From the NCBI RefSeq assembly GCF_039523755.1, contig NZ_BAAAFX010000013.1, positions 372,001-436,000 on the forward strand: a stretch of 64,000 nt of DNA, in the 5' to 3' direction. Under the pieces are notes generated by a model. The model ran no database searches and was not told the DNA's origin. It was given only the letters and a program-made list of their open reading frames with translations. Positions 24,696 to 32,918 of the stretch are shown here, piece after piece (the stretch's first letter is position 1; each line of letters begins with the position of its first letter). Position numbers and translations under genes: made by a program. Source of the stretch: Tatumella terrea. GTDB lineage: Bacteria > Pseudomonadota > Gammaproteobacteria > Enterobacterales > Enterobacteriaceae.

Positions 24696-25835
24696 ATGAT
24701 TATTTCTGCTTCATCTGACTATCGTGCCGCCGCGGAGCGACGTTTACCCCCATTCCTGTTTCATTACATCGATGGCGGGGCCTATACCGAATATACAATG
24801 AAACGTAATACCGATGATTTATCCGGTATTGCTCTGCGTCAGCGGGTATTAAAAAATATGTCCTCGCTGAGTCTGGAAACAAAGCTGTTCAATGAGACCT
24901 TATCGATGCCGGTTGCGCTCGGGCCGGTAGGCCTGACGGGTATGTATGCCCGCAGAGGGGAAGTACAGGCCGCGAAAGCTGCAGCAAAGGCAGGGATCCC
25001 GTTTACCTTATCCACCGTCTCTGTCTGTCCGATTGAAGAAGTGACCCCCGCGATTGACCGTCCGATGTGGTTCCAGCTCTATGTTTTACGTGACCGCGGG
25101 TTTATGCGTAACGTACTGGAACGGGCCAAAGCCGCGGGCTGTTCCACGCTGGTCTTTACGGTAGATATGCCGACCCCGGGGGCGCGTTACCGTGATGCTC
25201 ACTCCGGGATGAGTGGTCCGTTTGCGGCCTCCCGCCGTTATTTACAATCCGTGCAGCATCCTTCCTGGGCGTGGGATGTGGGGGTCATGGGCCGTCCGCA
25301 TGACCTGGGGAATGTTTCAGCGTATCTTGGCAAACCGACGGCACTGGAAGACTATATTGGCTGGCTGGCGAATAACTTTGATCAGTCTATTTCCTGGAAG
25401 GATCTGGAATGGATCCGGGATTTCTGGGACGGTCCGATGGTGATTAAAGGTATCCTCGACCCGGAAGATGCTAAGGATGCCGTGCGTTTTGGTGCCGATG
25501 GTATCGTGGTATCTAACCACGGCGGACGACAACTGGATGGCGTACTGTCAACGGCCAGGGCCATGCCTGCAATAGCCGATGCCGTTAAAGGCGACCTTAC
25601 TCTGCTGGCAGACAGTGGTATCCGTAACGGACTGGATGTCGTGCGCATGCTGGCGCTGGGGGCGGATACGGTATTACTGGGACGAGCGTTTATCTATGCG
25701 CTGGCGGCTCACGGGCAGCAGGGGGTTGAAAATCTGCTGACGCTGATCGCTAATGAAATGCGGGTGGCCATGACCCTGACCGGCGCCAAATCGGTTCAGG
25801 AGATAAACCGTGATTTACTGGCTAACCTCCAGTGA
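24696..25835 (+). CDS. lldD: L-lactate dehydrogenase (FMN-dependent, quinone-linked)
   Basis: LldD oxidises L-lactate to pyruvate at the inner membrane and passes electrons to quinones. The 379-residue protein belongs to the alpha-hydroxy acid oxidase family: SDYRAAAERRLPPFLFHYIDGGA at the start, QLYVLRDR, VFTVDMPTPGARYRD, and VSNHGGRQLDG with the catalytic histidine, followed by LLADSGIRNGLDVVRMLALGAD for FMN phosphate. ATG 24696 gives the conserved MIISASSDYRA start; an in-frame TTG at 24690 is unlikely. It is translationally close to lldR (2 bp gap). Confidence 0.95.
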   Translation: MIISASSDYRAAAERRLPPFLFHYIDGGAYTEYTMKRNTDDLSGIALRQRVLKNMSSLSLETKLFNETLSMPVALGPVGLTGMYARRGEVQAAKAAAKAGIPFTLSTVSVCPIEEVTPAIDRPMWFQLYVLRDRGFMRNVLERAKAAGCSTLVFTVDMPTPGARYRDAHSGMSGPFAASRRYLQSVQHPSWAWDVGVMGRPHDLGNVSAYLGKPTALEDYIGWLANNFDQSISWKDLEWIRDFWDGPMVIKGILDPEDAKDAVRFGADGIVVSNHGGRQLDGVLSTARAMPAIADAVKGDLTLLADSGIRNGLDVVRMLALGADTVLLGRAFIYALAAHGQQGVENLLTLIANEMRVAMTLTGAKSVQEINRDLLANLQ

Positions 25836-25934
25836 CCCGGATAATTCGTAAATATAGCCTGTAACACAGCAAAACAAGCCAATATCGACAGAGCGACTAT
25901 ACTGAGTACTTAGTCTCTTACTATGGAGGAGTGT

Positions 25935-26363
25935 ATGACGATTCATAAGAAAGGTTCGGCTCACTGGGAAGGTGATATTAAAGGTAAAGGGACTGTCAGC
26001 ACCGAAAGTGGTGCGCTTAGTCAGCAACCTTATGGCTTTAATACCCGCTTTGAAGATAAACCTGGTACGAATCCTGAAGAGCTGATTGGCGCAGCGCATG
26101 CAGCCTGTTTCTCCATGGCGCTCTCTCTGATGCTGGGCCAGGCGGGGCATACGCCGAAAAGTATCGATACGACCGCCGATGTTTCTCTGGATAAAAAGGG
26201 GGAAGGCTTTGCCATCACCAAAGTGGCACTGAAAAGTGTTATCGAACTTCCAGGGATTGATGAGAAAAAATTCGAAGAGATCATCAATAAAGCTAAAGCG
26301 GGCTGTCCGGTCTCTCAGTTGCTGAATACCGAAATTACACTGGATTACGTACTGGAAAATTAA
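25935..26363 (+). CDS. osmC: Organic hydroperoxide resistance protein OsmC
   Basis: OsmC is a thiol peroxidase that reduces organic hydroperoxides with two cysteines. The 142-residue protein (E. coli 143) has the reactive C58 in AAHAACFSMALS, the second cysteine C124 in KAGCPVSQLL, and R38 and E40 in TRFED near the active site. GGAGG at 25925-25929 precedes ATG 25935. In E. coli osmC is osmotically induced and RpoS-dependent; no promoter could be fixed here by eye. Confidence 0.95.
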   Translation: MTIHKKGSAHWEGDIKGKGTVSTESGALSQQPYGFNTRFEDKPGTNPEELIGAAHAACFSMALSLMLGQAGHTPKSIDTTADVSLDKKGEGFAITKVALKSVIELPGIDEKKFEEIINKAKAGCPVSQLLNTEITLDYVLEN

Positions 26364-26388
26364 TTCAGCGGTGTCATTTCCCGGGAGG

Positions 26389-26658
26389 CTACGGCCTCCC
26401 GTCAGTATCCGCTTTTTTCCCGCGCCGGCCGCCGGCAGGCAGGACAGGGGATGCTGAACCGCGCGGAACCCGGATCACCCGGCCCGGATCTGCGGCAATA
26501 AATTCTAATGTCGGCGCGTAGTAGAACGGCAACCATCCGCCATATCCCGCTTCCCATTCCCAGCGCACGGGACAGGGCCAGATAATATCCTGATACAGCA
26601 AGTAATAGATCCAGCGTCCCCCGGGTTTACGTGGTCGCTTATTTTTTTTAAGCTTCAT
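26389..26658 (-). CDS. Possible small aromatic-rich hypothetical protein
   Basis: An 89-residue frame on the minus strand, basic at the start (MKLKKNKRPRKPGGR) and rich in tryptophan and tyrosine in the middle (WIYYLLYQDIIWPCPVRWEWEAGYGGW). I do not recognise it. The first 65 residues have protein-like composition, the last 25 (proline, glycine and arginine rich) do not. There is no clear Shine-Dalgarno before ATG 26658. It precedes a small lipoprotein gene region on the same strand. Confidence 0.35.
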   Translation of the reverse strand: MKLKKNKRPRKPGGRWIYYLLYQDIIWPCPVRWEWEAGYGGWLPFYYAPTLEFIAADPGRVIRVPRGSASPVLPAGGRRGKKADTDGRP

Positions 26659-26738
26659 AAACTATCCGCTATCCGGGGTAACAACGTATCCCACGGGCTT
26701 TGGCCGGCCGGGCAGTATTGCAGGTCATACATTAATAC

Positions 26739-26936
26739 CTACTCTGATTCTGACTCTGATCCGCCGCCCCGGTGAACCTCACCGCAGAGCAATACCACAT
26801 GCGGACGGACCTTACGAATACGTTGGGCCATCACCTCACAGCTACTCTGCGTCGGAAAAATATGTTCAGAAACCGGCAATGCATCGCAGGCATCATTACC
26901 GCAGGCACTGACTAATAGCACGAATCCGATTAACAT
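26739..26936 (-). CDS. Very small putative lipoprotein
   Basis: A 65-residue protein with signal sequence MLIGFVLLVSAC and lipobox V-S-A-C at residues 9-12, then CGNDACDALPV and a cysteine-containing segment FPTQSSCEVMAQRI...VVLLCGEV. The four later or adjacent cysteines could form disulfides. AAGGAG lies 7 nt before ATG 26936 on the minus strand, which supports it as a real gene. The C-terminal SESESE tail is unusual. Function unknown. Confidence 0.65.
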   Translation of the reverse strand: MLIGFVLLVSACGNDACDALPVSEHIFPTQSSCEVMAQRIRKVRPHVVLLCGEVHRGGGSESESE

Positions 26937-27119
26937 GACTAACTCCTTATACCAGTAAGCACATGTCGTGATTGCCGGGTGAACCAGTATAGCACTCTTA
27001 CAGATAACGCGATGATGACGGAGACCGGCATTACAGGTTTTTCTGCAAGCGGGGGCGTTGCTGCGTTACAATTTAATTTTTCTGCAGGATTTCCCTCAAT
27101 GATGACAGGTAACAAGATA

Positions 27120-27296
27120 ATGAATGAACCCATCGCCAGCCCTTCCGAAAACCCTAAGCAGGCGGCCTTACAGGTTGTGATTGAGCTGGTGCGTGCCGGT
27201 AAACTGAGCCCGTTACAGGGAGATGCCTCAAATATGCTGTCGATTTACGAACAGTTCAAAACCCATTTTGAGCAGGAATCTGACGCAGGGGCGTGA
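27120..27296 (+). CDS. Small conserved-looking hypothetical protein
   Basis: A 58-residue soluble protein starting MNEPIASPSENPKQAALQVV and containing ELVRAGKLSPL and a C-terminal helix SIYEQFKTHFEQE. I do not recognise a named family. The frame stays open upstream to 26979, but that part is not protein-like; ATG 27120 follows ACAGGTAACAAGATA. It is divergent from the small lipoprotein gene and convergent with the CPBP protease gene. Confidence 0.5.
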   Translation: MNEPIASPSENPKQAALQVVIELVRAGKLSPLQGDASNMLSIYEQFKTHFEQESDAGA

Positions 27297-27331
27297 GAGG
27301 CAATACGCGGGCGGGCAACGGACTGCCCGCG

Positions 27332-27985
27332 CTACCAGGCGGTAAGATACAGCGCCGGCACCAGCGCTATCAGATTATTCAGGGTGTGCAAAAACACCGG
27401 TAAGGCAAGCCCTTTGCTTTTCATTCTGGCCCAGCACAGCAAGAGGGAGAAAAGCGTCAGTGCCGCGATGGACTGCCAGTGGACATACTGTGTATGCATG
27501 GCCGCAAACAGCAGCGAGGTCAGTAAGGTACAGGCCAGTCTGCTTTCAGGGGCCCATAACAGAAAGGCCTGCAGCAGAAACCCGCGGAACAAAACTTCTT
27601 CGAATACCGGGGCCAGACAAACGGCGGTGATCAGCAATATTAATTGTGAACTTCGGGCCTGTGACGATTGCTCTGACAGCCAGACCTCCGGCAGCAAATA
27701 TTGTGTTTCCGCCAGCATCAGGATCAGTAATGCCGCGGTGAACAGGAGTGTCTGTACCAGCGTTAGCTGACCGAAAGGAATGTCGTCCCGGCGCTGACAA
27801 TAAAAACGATACAACGGATAAATCACCGCGAATTCAAACAGGCAGATCACCGGCACCAGCAAACCACTGGTCCGCAGCACCAGAAAGTCAGGAAACAGCG
27901 TTATCATCAGCGTTATCAGATAGTAGATAACAAAACTTCCGAGATAAAACGCGGTAAGTGTGATTTTATCTGAATGTGTATTCAT
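27332..27985 (-). CDS. CPBP-family (CAAX-like) intramembrane metalloprotease
   Basis: A 217-residue membrane protein with several hydrophobic segments. The family signature is visible: the EE pair at 129-130 with R134 (FEEVLFRG), a histidine at about 164 in FAAMHTQ, and HTLNN near the C-terminus. In bacteria such proteins process or protect membrane peptides, bacteriocins included, but the target here is unknown. ATG 27985 starts MNTHSDKITL; a longer frame to 28078 is possible but lacks support. Confidence 0.78.
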   Translation of the reverse strand: MNTHSDKITLTAFYLGSFVIYYLITLMITLFPDFLVLRTSGLLVPVICLFEFAVIYPLYRFYCQRRDDIPFGQLTLVQTLLFTAALLILMLAETQYLLPEVWLSEQSSQARSSQLILLITAVCLAPVFEEVLFRGFLLQAFLLWAPESRLACTLLTSLLFAAMHTQYVHWQSIAALTLFSLLLCWARMKSKGLALPVFLHTLNNLIALVPALYLTAW

Positions 27986-28353
27986 CGGTGGCCCGGAGTT
28001 AAGAATCTTCTGAATAGTATCAATGGTACAGATCACTGTCGAGTCATCGGCGATAATCGCAGAGGTCATTGCTGTCATTCAGGAGGATTCGGTGTGCTGT
28101 CCTCAGTGAAGACAAAGGGCCTGCATGTCGTTTGACCCGCGGTAAACACCCGTAGCGGCGGCCTGGCAGTGAGATACACAGGTCGCTTTGCGACAGAAAC
28201 CCGTGACAGTAAACAGTATGGCTGCCGGGGGATAATTTTCCGTGCCGCAGGTGGCATTTCATTATTAAATCAGCACAGGCGTGACCCGGACCGGTATTTC
28301 TGCGCTAAGCAAAGTCCGCAGGGGAGTCTCTGTGAGGCGTTTAAGGAGTTGTT
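27986..28353. other. Gap between the CPBP gene and the I78 lipoprotein gene
   Basis: The region is divergent (minus gene to the left, plus gene to the right) and should contain both promoters. Overlapping short frames exist on both strands but none has a start signal or protein-like composition. Confidence 0.5.
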
Positions 28354-28647
28354 ATGACATTTTACGGAAAGCTCGTGCTGTTAAGCGGAATAGTACTGCT
28401 GGCTTCCTGCCAGTCAGCCCGTCAGCATCCGCAGGACCAGGCGTATGTCCCGGATGATGATATGTGCGGGGCCTCTCAGTTTCAGAGCTTTATCGGCAAG
28501 CCACTGACCTCGATAGAGAACATGCGATTCGGTACTGAGTCCAGGGCGATTGCCTATAACTCTGTCGTCAGCATGGACTTTAATCTGCGTCGCCTGAATT
28601 TTATGGCGGATGCGCAGGGGAACATTACACGGATCTATTGCGGCTGA
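28354..28647 (+). CDS. Lipoprotein of the peptidase-inhibitor I78 family
   Basis: A 97-residue secreted protein with signal peptide and lipobox LASC, cysteine at 19. The mature part has the I78 pattern: MCGASQFQSFIGKPL, then a beta segment, SMDFNLRRLNFMADAQGNITRIYCG with the closing cysteine. I78 proteins inhibit serine proteases such as subtilisin and elastase; the cellular target of enterobacterial members is not clear. TTAAGGAGTTGTT precedes ATG 28354. Confidence 0.85.
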   Translation: MTFYGKLVLLSGIVLLASCQSARQHPQDQAYVPDDDMCGASQFQSFIGKPLTSIENMRFGTESRAIAYNSVVSMDFNLRRLNFMADAQGNITRIYCG

Positions 28648-28825
28648 AGCAGTGATCTCTGCCGTCAGGAACCGTGGGACTACGAAAGCGGGCTGTAGGA
28701 TTAGTGTCAGAAAACTGTTAAGGCTGGTTTCAGTGAATAAACAGAAGGAGGATACGGATTTTTCTGAGCAAGGCTGGTTATATACTGAAGGCCGGAAGCA
28801 GAAACAACCCGAATAGAGGTCAACT

Positions 28826-28975
28826 ATGGTACGACTGTTAAAAATTGCTGCTGTTCTGGGCGTCGTGGTAATGCTGAATGGCTGTATTTTCCCGTCTCCC
28901 GGAGGAGGATGGGGCGGCGGTGGTGGCTGGGGTGGCGGTGGCGGTGGTCCGCACTATAACTACTCCGGTAACTGA
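28826..28975 (+). CDS. Tiny glycine-rich lipoprotein
   Basis: A 49-residue product, shorter than most gene callers keep. It begins MVRLLKIAAVLGVVVML with lipobox L-N-G-C (cysteine 20) and continues IFPSPGGGWGGGGGWGGGGGG then PHYNYSGN. AGAGGT lies 6 nt before the ATG. The glycine-tryptophan run is low complexity. Many Enterobacterales encode similar tiny GGW lipoproteins; their function is unknown. A perfect 14-bp inverted repeat follows 21 bp later. Confidence 0.7.
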   Translation: MVRLLKIAAVLGVVVMLNGCIFPSPGGGWGGGGGWGGGGGGPHYNYSGN

Positions 28976-28996
28976 TAAACCCTGCTTAACGGCTAT

Positions 28997-29025
28997 AGAG
29001 TCCCCGGCATCATGCCGGGGACTCT
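28997..29025 (+). terminator. Long perfect hairpin after the glycine-rich lipoprotein gene
   Basis: AGAGTCCCCGGCAT (28997-29010) and ATGCCGGGGACTCT (29012-29025) are perfectly complementary with a single-base centre. No T-run follows, so it may be a 3' stabilising stem rather than a classical terminator. Confidence 0.5.
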
Positions 29026-29208
29026 GACCGGCCGCAATGCCCTGCCTGTCCGCGGGTCCCGCTGACCGGAATGCTCTTCTCCTGCGGTTCTCCCCGGTAT
29101 TTAACTTTCTATTTGTTTATGAAATTAACTGTTTCAGTTTTATAAAAAGCCTGTTTTTTTGCTATTCGCAATGTTAAGTTCAGGATCAGATGATTCTGAG
29201 GCTTATGT

Positions 29209-29463
29209 ATGAAAAATATTATTGCTGAGCTTTTAATTAAACTGGCGGAGAGGGATGAAGAATATAAACTTCAGCAAGAGCGCCAGGCCACGATAGAGAT
29301 TATTTTATCGGCACTGGTAGAAACCCTTTCACCCGAAGCCCGCTTGTCATTTCAGACGCAAATCGAACACCTGATAGATAATACTAACGAGACGTCGTCA
29401 GAAAAAAGTCGCGCATTACTGAATACCGGCTATCTTGAAAAGATAACGGGCATTAGCCGCTGA
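29209..29463 (+). CDS. iraP: Anti-adaptor IraP-like protein
   Basis: IraP binds RssB and so protects the sigma factor RpoS from ClpXP, in E. coli under phosphate starvation. The 84-residue protein (E. coli 86) shares the start MKNIIAELLIKLAERDEE and the helical segment IEIILSALVETLSPEARLSFQTQIEHLI with that family. It sits before psiF-proC, the E. coli location, except that phoA is missing. Confidence is limited by the low similarity of the C-terminal third. Confidence 0.78.
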   Translation: MKNIIAELLIKLAERDEEYKLQQERQATIEIILSALVETLSPEARLSFQTQIEHLIDNTNETSSEKSRALLNTGYLEKITGISR

Positions 29464-29529
29464 TAGTCTGACGGTTAAGTGTTCACCTAATTACCGATAA
29501 CTCACTTCAGTGAAAGGTTGTCGGGTATC

Positions 29530-29552
29530 ACCGGTTGTTTACCGGTTTTTTT
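29530..29552 (+). terminator. Intrinsic terminator of iraP
   Basis: ACCGGT (29530-29535) and ACCGGT (29541-29546) pair across a TGTTT loop and are followed by a T-run. It lies between iraP and psiF. Confidence 0.75.
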
Positions 29553-29568
29553 ATTGACAGGAGTAATC

Positions 29569-29874
29569 ATGAATAAAATGATCGTAGCCGCTGTTCTGGG
29601 CGGATTATTAATGGCGGGGCAGGCTTCTGCAGCGGAAAGAACCGCGCAGCAGCAAAAAATGACTGACTGTAACAACCAGGCCTCGACACAGTCTCTGAAG
29701 GGTGAAGCCCGTAAAGGCTTTATGAGCACCTGCCTGAAAAAAGATCATAAGGCGCCAAAAGCGCTGACGGCACAGCAACAGAAAATGAAAACCTGTAATG
29801 CTGATGCCAAACAGAAAGCCTTAAAAGGTGCTGACCGTAAATCCTTTATGAGCAGCTGCCTGAAAAAAGGCTAA
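29569..29874 (+). CDS. psiF: Phosphate-starvation-inducible protein PsiF-like
   Basis: A 101-residue exported protein: signal peptide MNKMIVAAVLGGLLMAGQASA, then two copies of a motif of about 36 residues (TAQQQKMTDCNNQAS...ARKGFMSTCLKK and TAQQQKMKTCNADAK...DRKSFMSSCLKK), each with two cysteines that probably form a disulfide. This double PsiF repeat is the family hallmark. Function is unknown; in E. coli psiF is PhoB-regulated with phoA, but phoA is absent here. ACAGGAG precedes ATG 29569 by 6 nt. Confidence 0.93.
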   Translation: MNKMIVAAVLGGLLMAGQASAAERTAQQQKMTDCNNQASTQSLKGEARKGFMSTCLKKDHKAPKALTAQQQKMKTCNADAKQKALKGADRKSFMSSCLKKG

Positions 29875-29907
29875 TGACTTAGGTCATTAACCCTGGTAGT
29901 TCATCAG

Positions 29908-29935
29908 AACAGCCTCTCCGGGGCTGTTTTTTTAT
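29908..29935 (+). terminator. Intrinsic terminator of psiF
   Basis: AACAGCC (29908-29914) pairs with GGCTGTT (29922-29928), followed by a T-run. Confidence 0.85.
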
Positions 29936-30438
29936 CTGTCAGCATCCGGCTATACTTAATGCGGGTACCCGGTTGCCTTTGTCCCCGGTGGCGGACAATA
30001 CCCATCTCTGTCAGCCACGCGGTACTGGCGGTGATGCCGTGACCATCCACCGTTCACCGGACGGCACTGGCCTGTAAACGCTCGCCCTGACGGGGCCTGG
30101 GTATCAGCAGGGCCACGCGATAAGGTCAGAAAACGCATTTCCGTCAGGAACAGATCACTCCCTGAATGCTGTCGCTGGCCCCTGTTTGATAGCGGGTTTC
30201 AGTATTCTCTGAGCCATGGAAAAAGTGCCGTGTACACGCTATCCCCGGTGAAAAAAGGTTATCGGCTGTCATGCCGGGGCTGGTAAGCGATTGCCGGTAT
30301 TGCTATGGGCTGCAGAACGTGCATCTTACAATGGTTTGCGGGCAACGGCATTTTCTGAGGCGGCAGGACGGGTGACTCTGATTTGCGGTAAAACGGATAG
30401 CCCCCCGGCAGAGAGATGACCGGAGGGAAGCGGCATTA
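29936..30438. other. 500-bp gene-free stretch where E. coli carries dgcC
   Basis: No GGDEF motif, no membrane segment and no frame with a start signal is visible. The stretch is GC-rich and may be what remains after loss of a gene. Confidence 0.5.
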
Positions 30439-31251
30439 TTATGCTTTGCTCAGCTGCTCTGACTTTTCCATACATTTCTGCATGGCTTCCATAATCGCAG
30501 CACGGAACCCTTTACTTTCCAGAGTCTTCACCGCTTCAATGGTGGTACCGCCTGGAGAGCAGACACTGTCTTTCAGTTGAGCGGGGTGCTGATCGGTTTC
30601 CAGAACCATCTGAGCCGCACCTTTTACGGTCTGAGCCGCAAATTCGTAGGCCTGTTTGCGGGGCATTCCCCCCAGTACGGCCGCATCCGCCATGGCTTCA
30701 ATCATCATAAACACATAAGCCGGTGCGGAGCCGCTGACGCCGACGACCGAGTGGATAAGGTATTCACTGACCAGTTCGGCTTTCCCGAAGCTACGGAACA
30801 CTTGCAGGATAATATCGGTTTCCTCCTCATTCACCAGCACATTCGGGGTGACGGAGGTCATGCCGGTACCGACTAAGGCCGGTGTGTTTGGCATAACACG
30901 AATAATCTTCCGGTCATGACCCAGTACGGTAGCGAGAGCATCCAGCGTGATCCCGGCGGCGATAGAAACGACCAGCGTCTCTTTTTTCAGCAACCCGGCA
31001 ATGCTTCCCAGCAGTTTCAGCATCACATTCGGCTTGATCGCACCGACCAGAATATCTACCTCACGGGCCATTGACTCCAGACTTTCTGCCGCGTGCAGCC
31101 CGTATTTTTCTGCCATCGCCTGATTTGTTTCAGGTTTACGATCAAAGACCCACACATTTTCCGGGGCGATGATTCGGCTGGCAATCATCCCATTGATAAT
31201 CGCTTTGGCCATATTACCGCAACCAATGAACCCCACTTTTTTGTTCAGCAT
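30439..31251 (-). CDS. proC: Pyrroline-5-carboxylate reductase
   Basis: ProC reduces pyrroline-5-carboxylate to proline with NADPH, the last step of proline synthesis. The 270-residue protein (E. coli 269) has the Rossmann motif VGFIGCGNMAKAII, VRVMPNTPALVGTG-like IRVMPNTPALVGTGM, and the C-terminal signature SPGGTTIEAVKTLESKGFR. It is transcribed opposite to yaiI. Note that ProY, a proline-type permease, is encoded at 49723. Confidence 0.97.
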   Translation of the reverse strand: MLNKKVGFIGCGNMAKAIINGMIASRIIAPENVWVFDRKPETNQAMAEKYGLHAAESLESMAREVDILVGAIKPNVMLKLLGSIAGLLKKETLVVSIAAGITLDALATVLGHDRKIIRVMPNTPALVGTGMTSVTPNVLVNEEETDIILQVFRSFGKAELVSEYLIHSVVGVSGSAPAYVFMMIEAMADAAVLGGMPRKQAYEFAAQTVKGAAQMVLETDQHPAQLKDSVCSPGGTTIEAVKTLESKGFRAAIMEAMQKCMEKSEQLSKA

Positions 31252-31402
31252 TATCTGTCCTTTGTGTTAATCAGAAAATCAGCAGTGATACCTTTAACAG
31301 ACCCGGTAAGGTGCCGTCCGGTCTTCTCCGGCAAGGATAAAAAGTTGTTCTGCACAGCCATAATGATCCACAATTCCTGTTCAGTCTCTTTCAGGAAAAA
31401 CT

Positions 31403-31846
31403 ATGGCTATCTGGGTAGATGCAGACGCTTGTCCTGCCGTTATTAAAGAAATACTTTATCGTGCGGCCGACAGAACGCAAACACATATTACTTTTGTTGC
31501 TAACCAGGGATTGCGGATCCCGGCTTCTCCGTGGCTTCATTCATTACAGGTGGCGGCAGGGTTTGATGTGGCTGACAATGAAATTGTGCGGCGTGTTGAG
31601 GCCGGGGATTTAGTGGTGACCGCCGACATTCCCCTGGCGGCTGAAGTGCTTGAAAAGGGCGGCGCGGCACTGAATCCCCGCGGAGAACGCTATTCACCGG
31701 CAACGATCCGTGAGCGGCTGACCATGAGGGATTTTATGGAGACCTTACGGGCCAGTGGGATGGCTTCCGGCGGACCGGCGGCACTGAATCAGAAGGACCG
31801 GCAGTTATTTGCCAATGAACTGGATAAATGGTTCAGGCAGCAATAA
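31403..31846 (+). CDS. yaiI: UPF0178 protein YaiI
   Basis: A 147-residue member of the UPF0178/DUF188 family with a PIN-like fold. The start MAIWVDADACPAVIKEIL and the segment VTADIPLAAEVLEKGG, with their aspartates, suggest a metal site, but no activity is established. ATG 31403 follows TTTCAGGAAAAACT. It is divergent from proC, as in E. coli, and convergent with the DUF2076 gene. Confidence 0.93.
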   Translation: MAIWVDADACPAVIKEILYRAADRTQTHITFVANQGLRIPASPWLHSLQVAAGFDVADNEIVRRVEAGDLVVTADIPLAAEVLEKGGAALNPRGERYSPATIRERLTMRDFMETLRASGMASGGPAALNQKDRQLFANELDKWFRQQ

Positions 31847-31876
31847 TGCTGCCTGAAGGGGAGGACAGCGGAGTGT

Positions 31877-32560
31877 TTACAGGAAGCTGTCGTCGTCATC
31901 GTTAAAGCTGTCGTCGCCCAGGAAGCTGTCAAACCCACCGGAACTGTTGTCATCCCAGCGGTTATCATCGGCCGGGAAGGCATTGTCGCCCTGGTTAAAG
32001 GTATCCAGCCCCTGATCGTAATCCGGGCTTTCCAGCGGCGGTTCGTTAATGATATTCACGATCTCTTCCGGCTGTGAATGGTGGAACATGCTGGTCAGCA
32101 TATCCGCCAGTACGACACCCCCGGCAACACCGGCCGCAGTTTGTAATGCGCCGCCCAGGAACCCGGTACCGCGCGGTGCAGCGGCAGGTGCAGACGTATA
32201 GCCCGGTTGCTGTGCCGGCTGTTGTGGCTGTGAGCCCCATGCCGGCTGGGCCGGTGCCGTCTGGCGAGGCTGTGAGTTGCCCCCGCCAAACAACCCGGAC
32301 AGAAAGCCGCCGCTGCTTTGCTGAGGTTGCTGCTGCTGTTTTAACTGGTTTTCCAGGCTGTTAACCTGTTCATTCAGTTTTTTCAGCGCCGCTTCCTGGA
32401 TAAGAATAGCCTGCGCCATGTAATAGGCGGCTGCCGGCTGATTTTGCAGATGATTTCTGATCAACTGTTCAGCGCCCGCATCACGCGGACCGGACTGGCT
32501 TTCTGCCTGCTGTAACCGGCTGAACAAGCCATCAATTATTTTTTGCTCTTCGCTCTGCAT
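31877..32560 (-). CDS. DUF2076 family protein
   Basis: A 227-residue protein. Residues 1-75 are helical (EEQKIIDGLFSRLQQAE...AAYYMAQAILIQEAAL) and form the DUF2076 signature together with GGFLSGLFGGG. The middle is proline/glutamine rich, a short hydrophobic segment with TAAGVAGGVVLADML lies near 140-155, and the tail is very acidic (DDSFNDDDDSFL). Related proteins are described as periplasmic or membrane-associated, with unknown role. AGAGG is 8 nt before ATG 32560. Confidence 0.85.
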   Translation of the reverse strand: MQSEEQKIIDGLFSRLQQAESQSGPRDAGAEQLIRNHLQNQPAAAYYMAQAILIQEAALKKLNEQVNSLENQLKQQQQPQQSSGGFLSGLFGGGNSQPRQTAPAQPAWGSQPQQPAQQPGYTSAPAAAPRGTGFLGGALQTAAGVAGGVVLADMLTSMFHHSQPEEIVNIINEPPLESPDYDQGLDTFNQGDNAFPADDNRWDDNSSGGFDSFLGDDSFNDDDDSFL

Positions 32561-32918
32561 GGTGAAACCTCTCATCATCTTTTAAGACATTATCGCCGGA
32601 GGTCCGGAAACAATGTTTCTGACATTTCATAGCAACTGACACAGGCCGTCGTCACGACAAAAGCCTGTATCCTGAAATTATAGCGCCGGCACTTCTGCTT
32701 CACACCCGCGTCAGCCTCATTATATATGGGGATAGCTCAGCGCAAAGTAAATGAGGGTGCAGTAAAAAAATATTGCGAATCATCCGCCGGCCAGGCTCCG
32801 TTGGTCTCTCCGGCCTGATCACCGATGTGCGGGTGGCTGTCAGCGTGAATTCCGGTTATCATGCACGGGTTTTTATTTTCAGTCACTTTGCGAATATTCC
32901 GGCGGAGGATTAGCCTTT
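32561..32918. other. Gap upstream of aroL
   Basis: The 358 bp hold the aroL promoter and the DUF2076 gene leader. I looked for a TyrR box (TGTAAA-N6-TTTACA) and saw no good match. Confidence 0.5.

Noticed and set aside
30180..30430. Possible remnant of a GGDEF (dgcC) gene
   Set aside because: A frame ending AAERASYNGLRATAFSEAAGR faintly recalls the GGDEF C-terminus, but no GGDEF or other motif supports it.
32740..32790. Possible TyrR box before aroL
   Set aside because: GTAAATGAGGGTGCAGTAAA lacks the palindromic TGTAAA-N6-TTTACA form.
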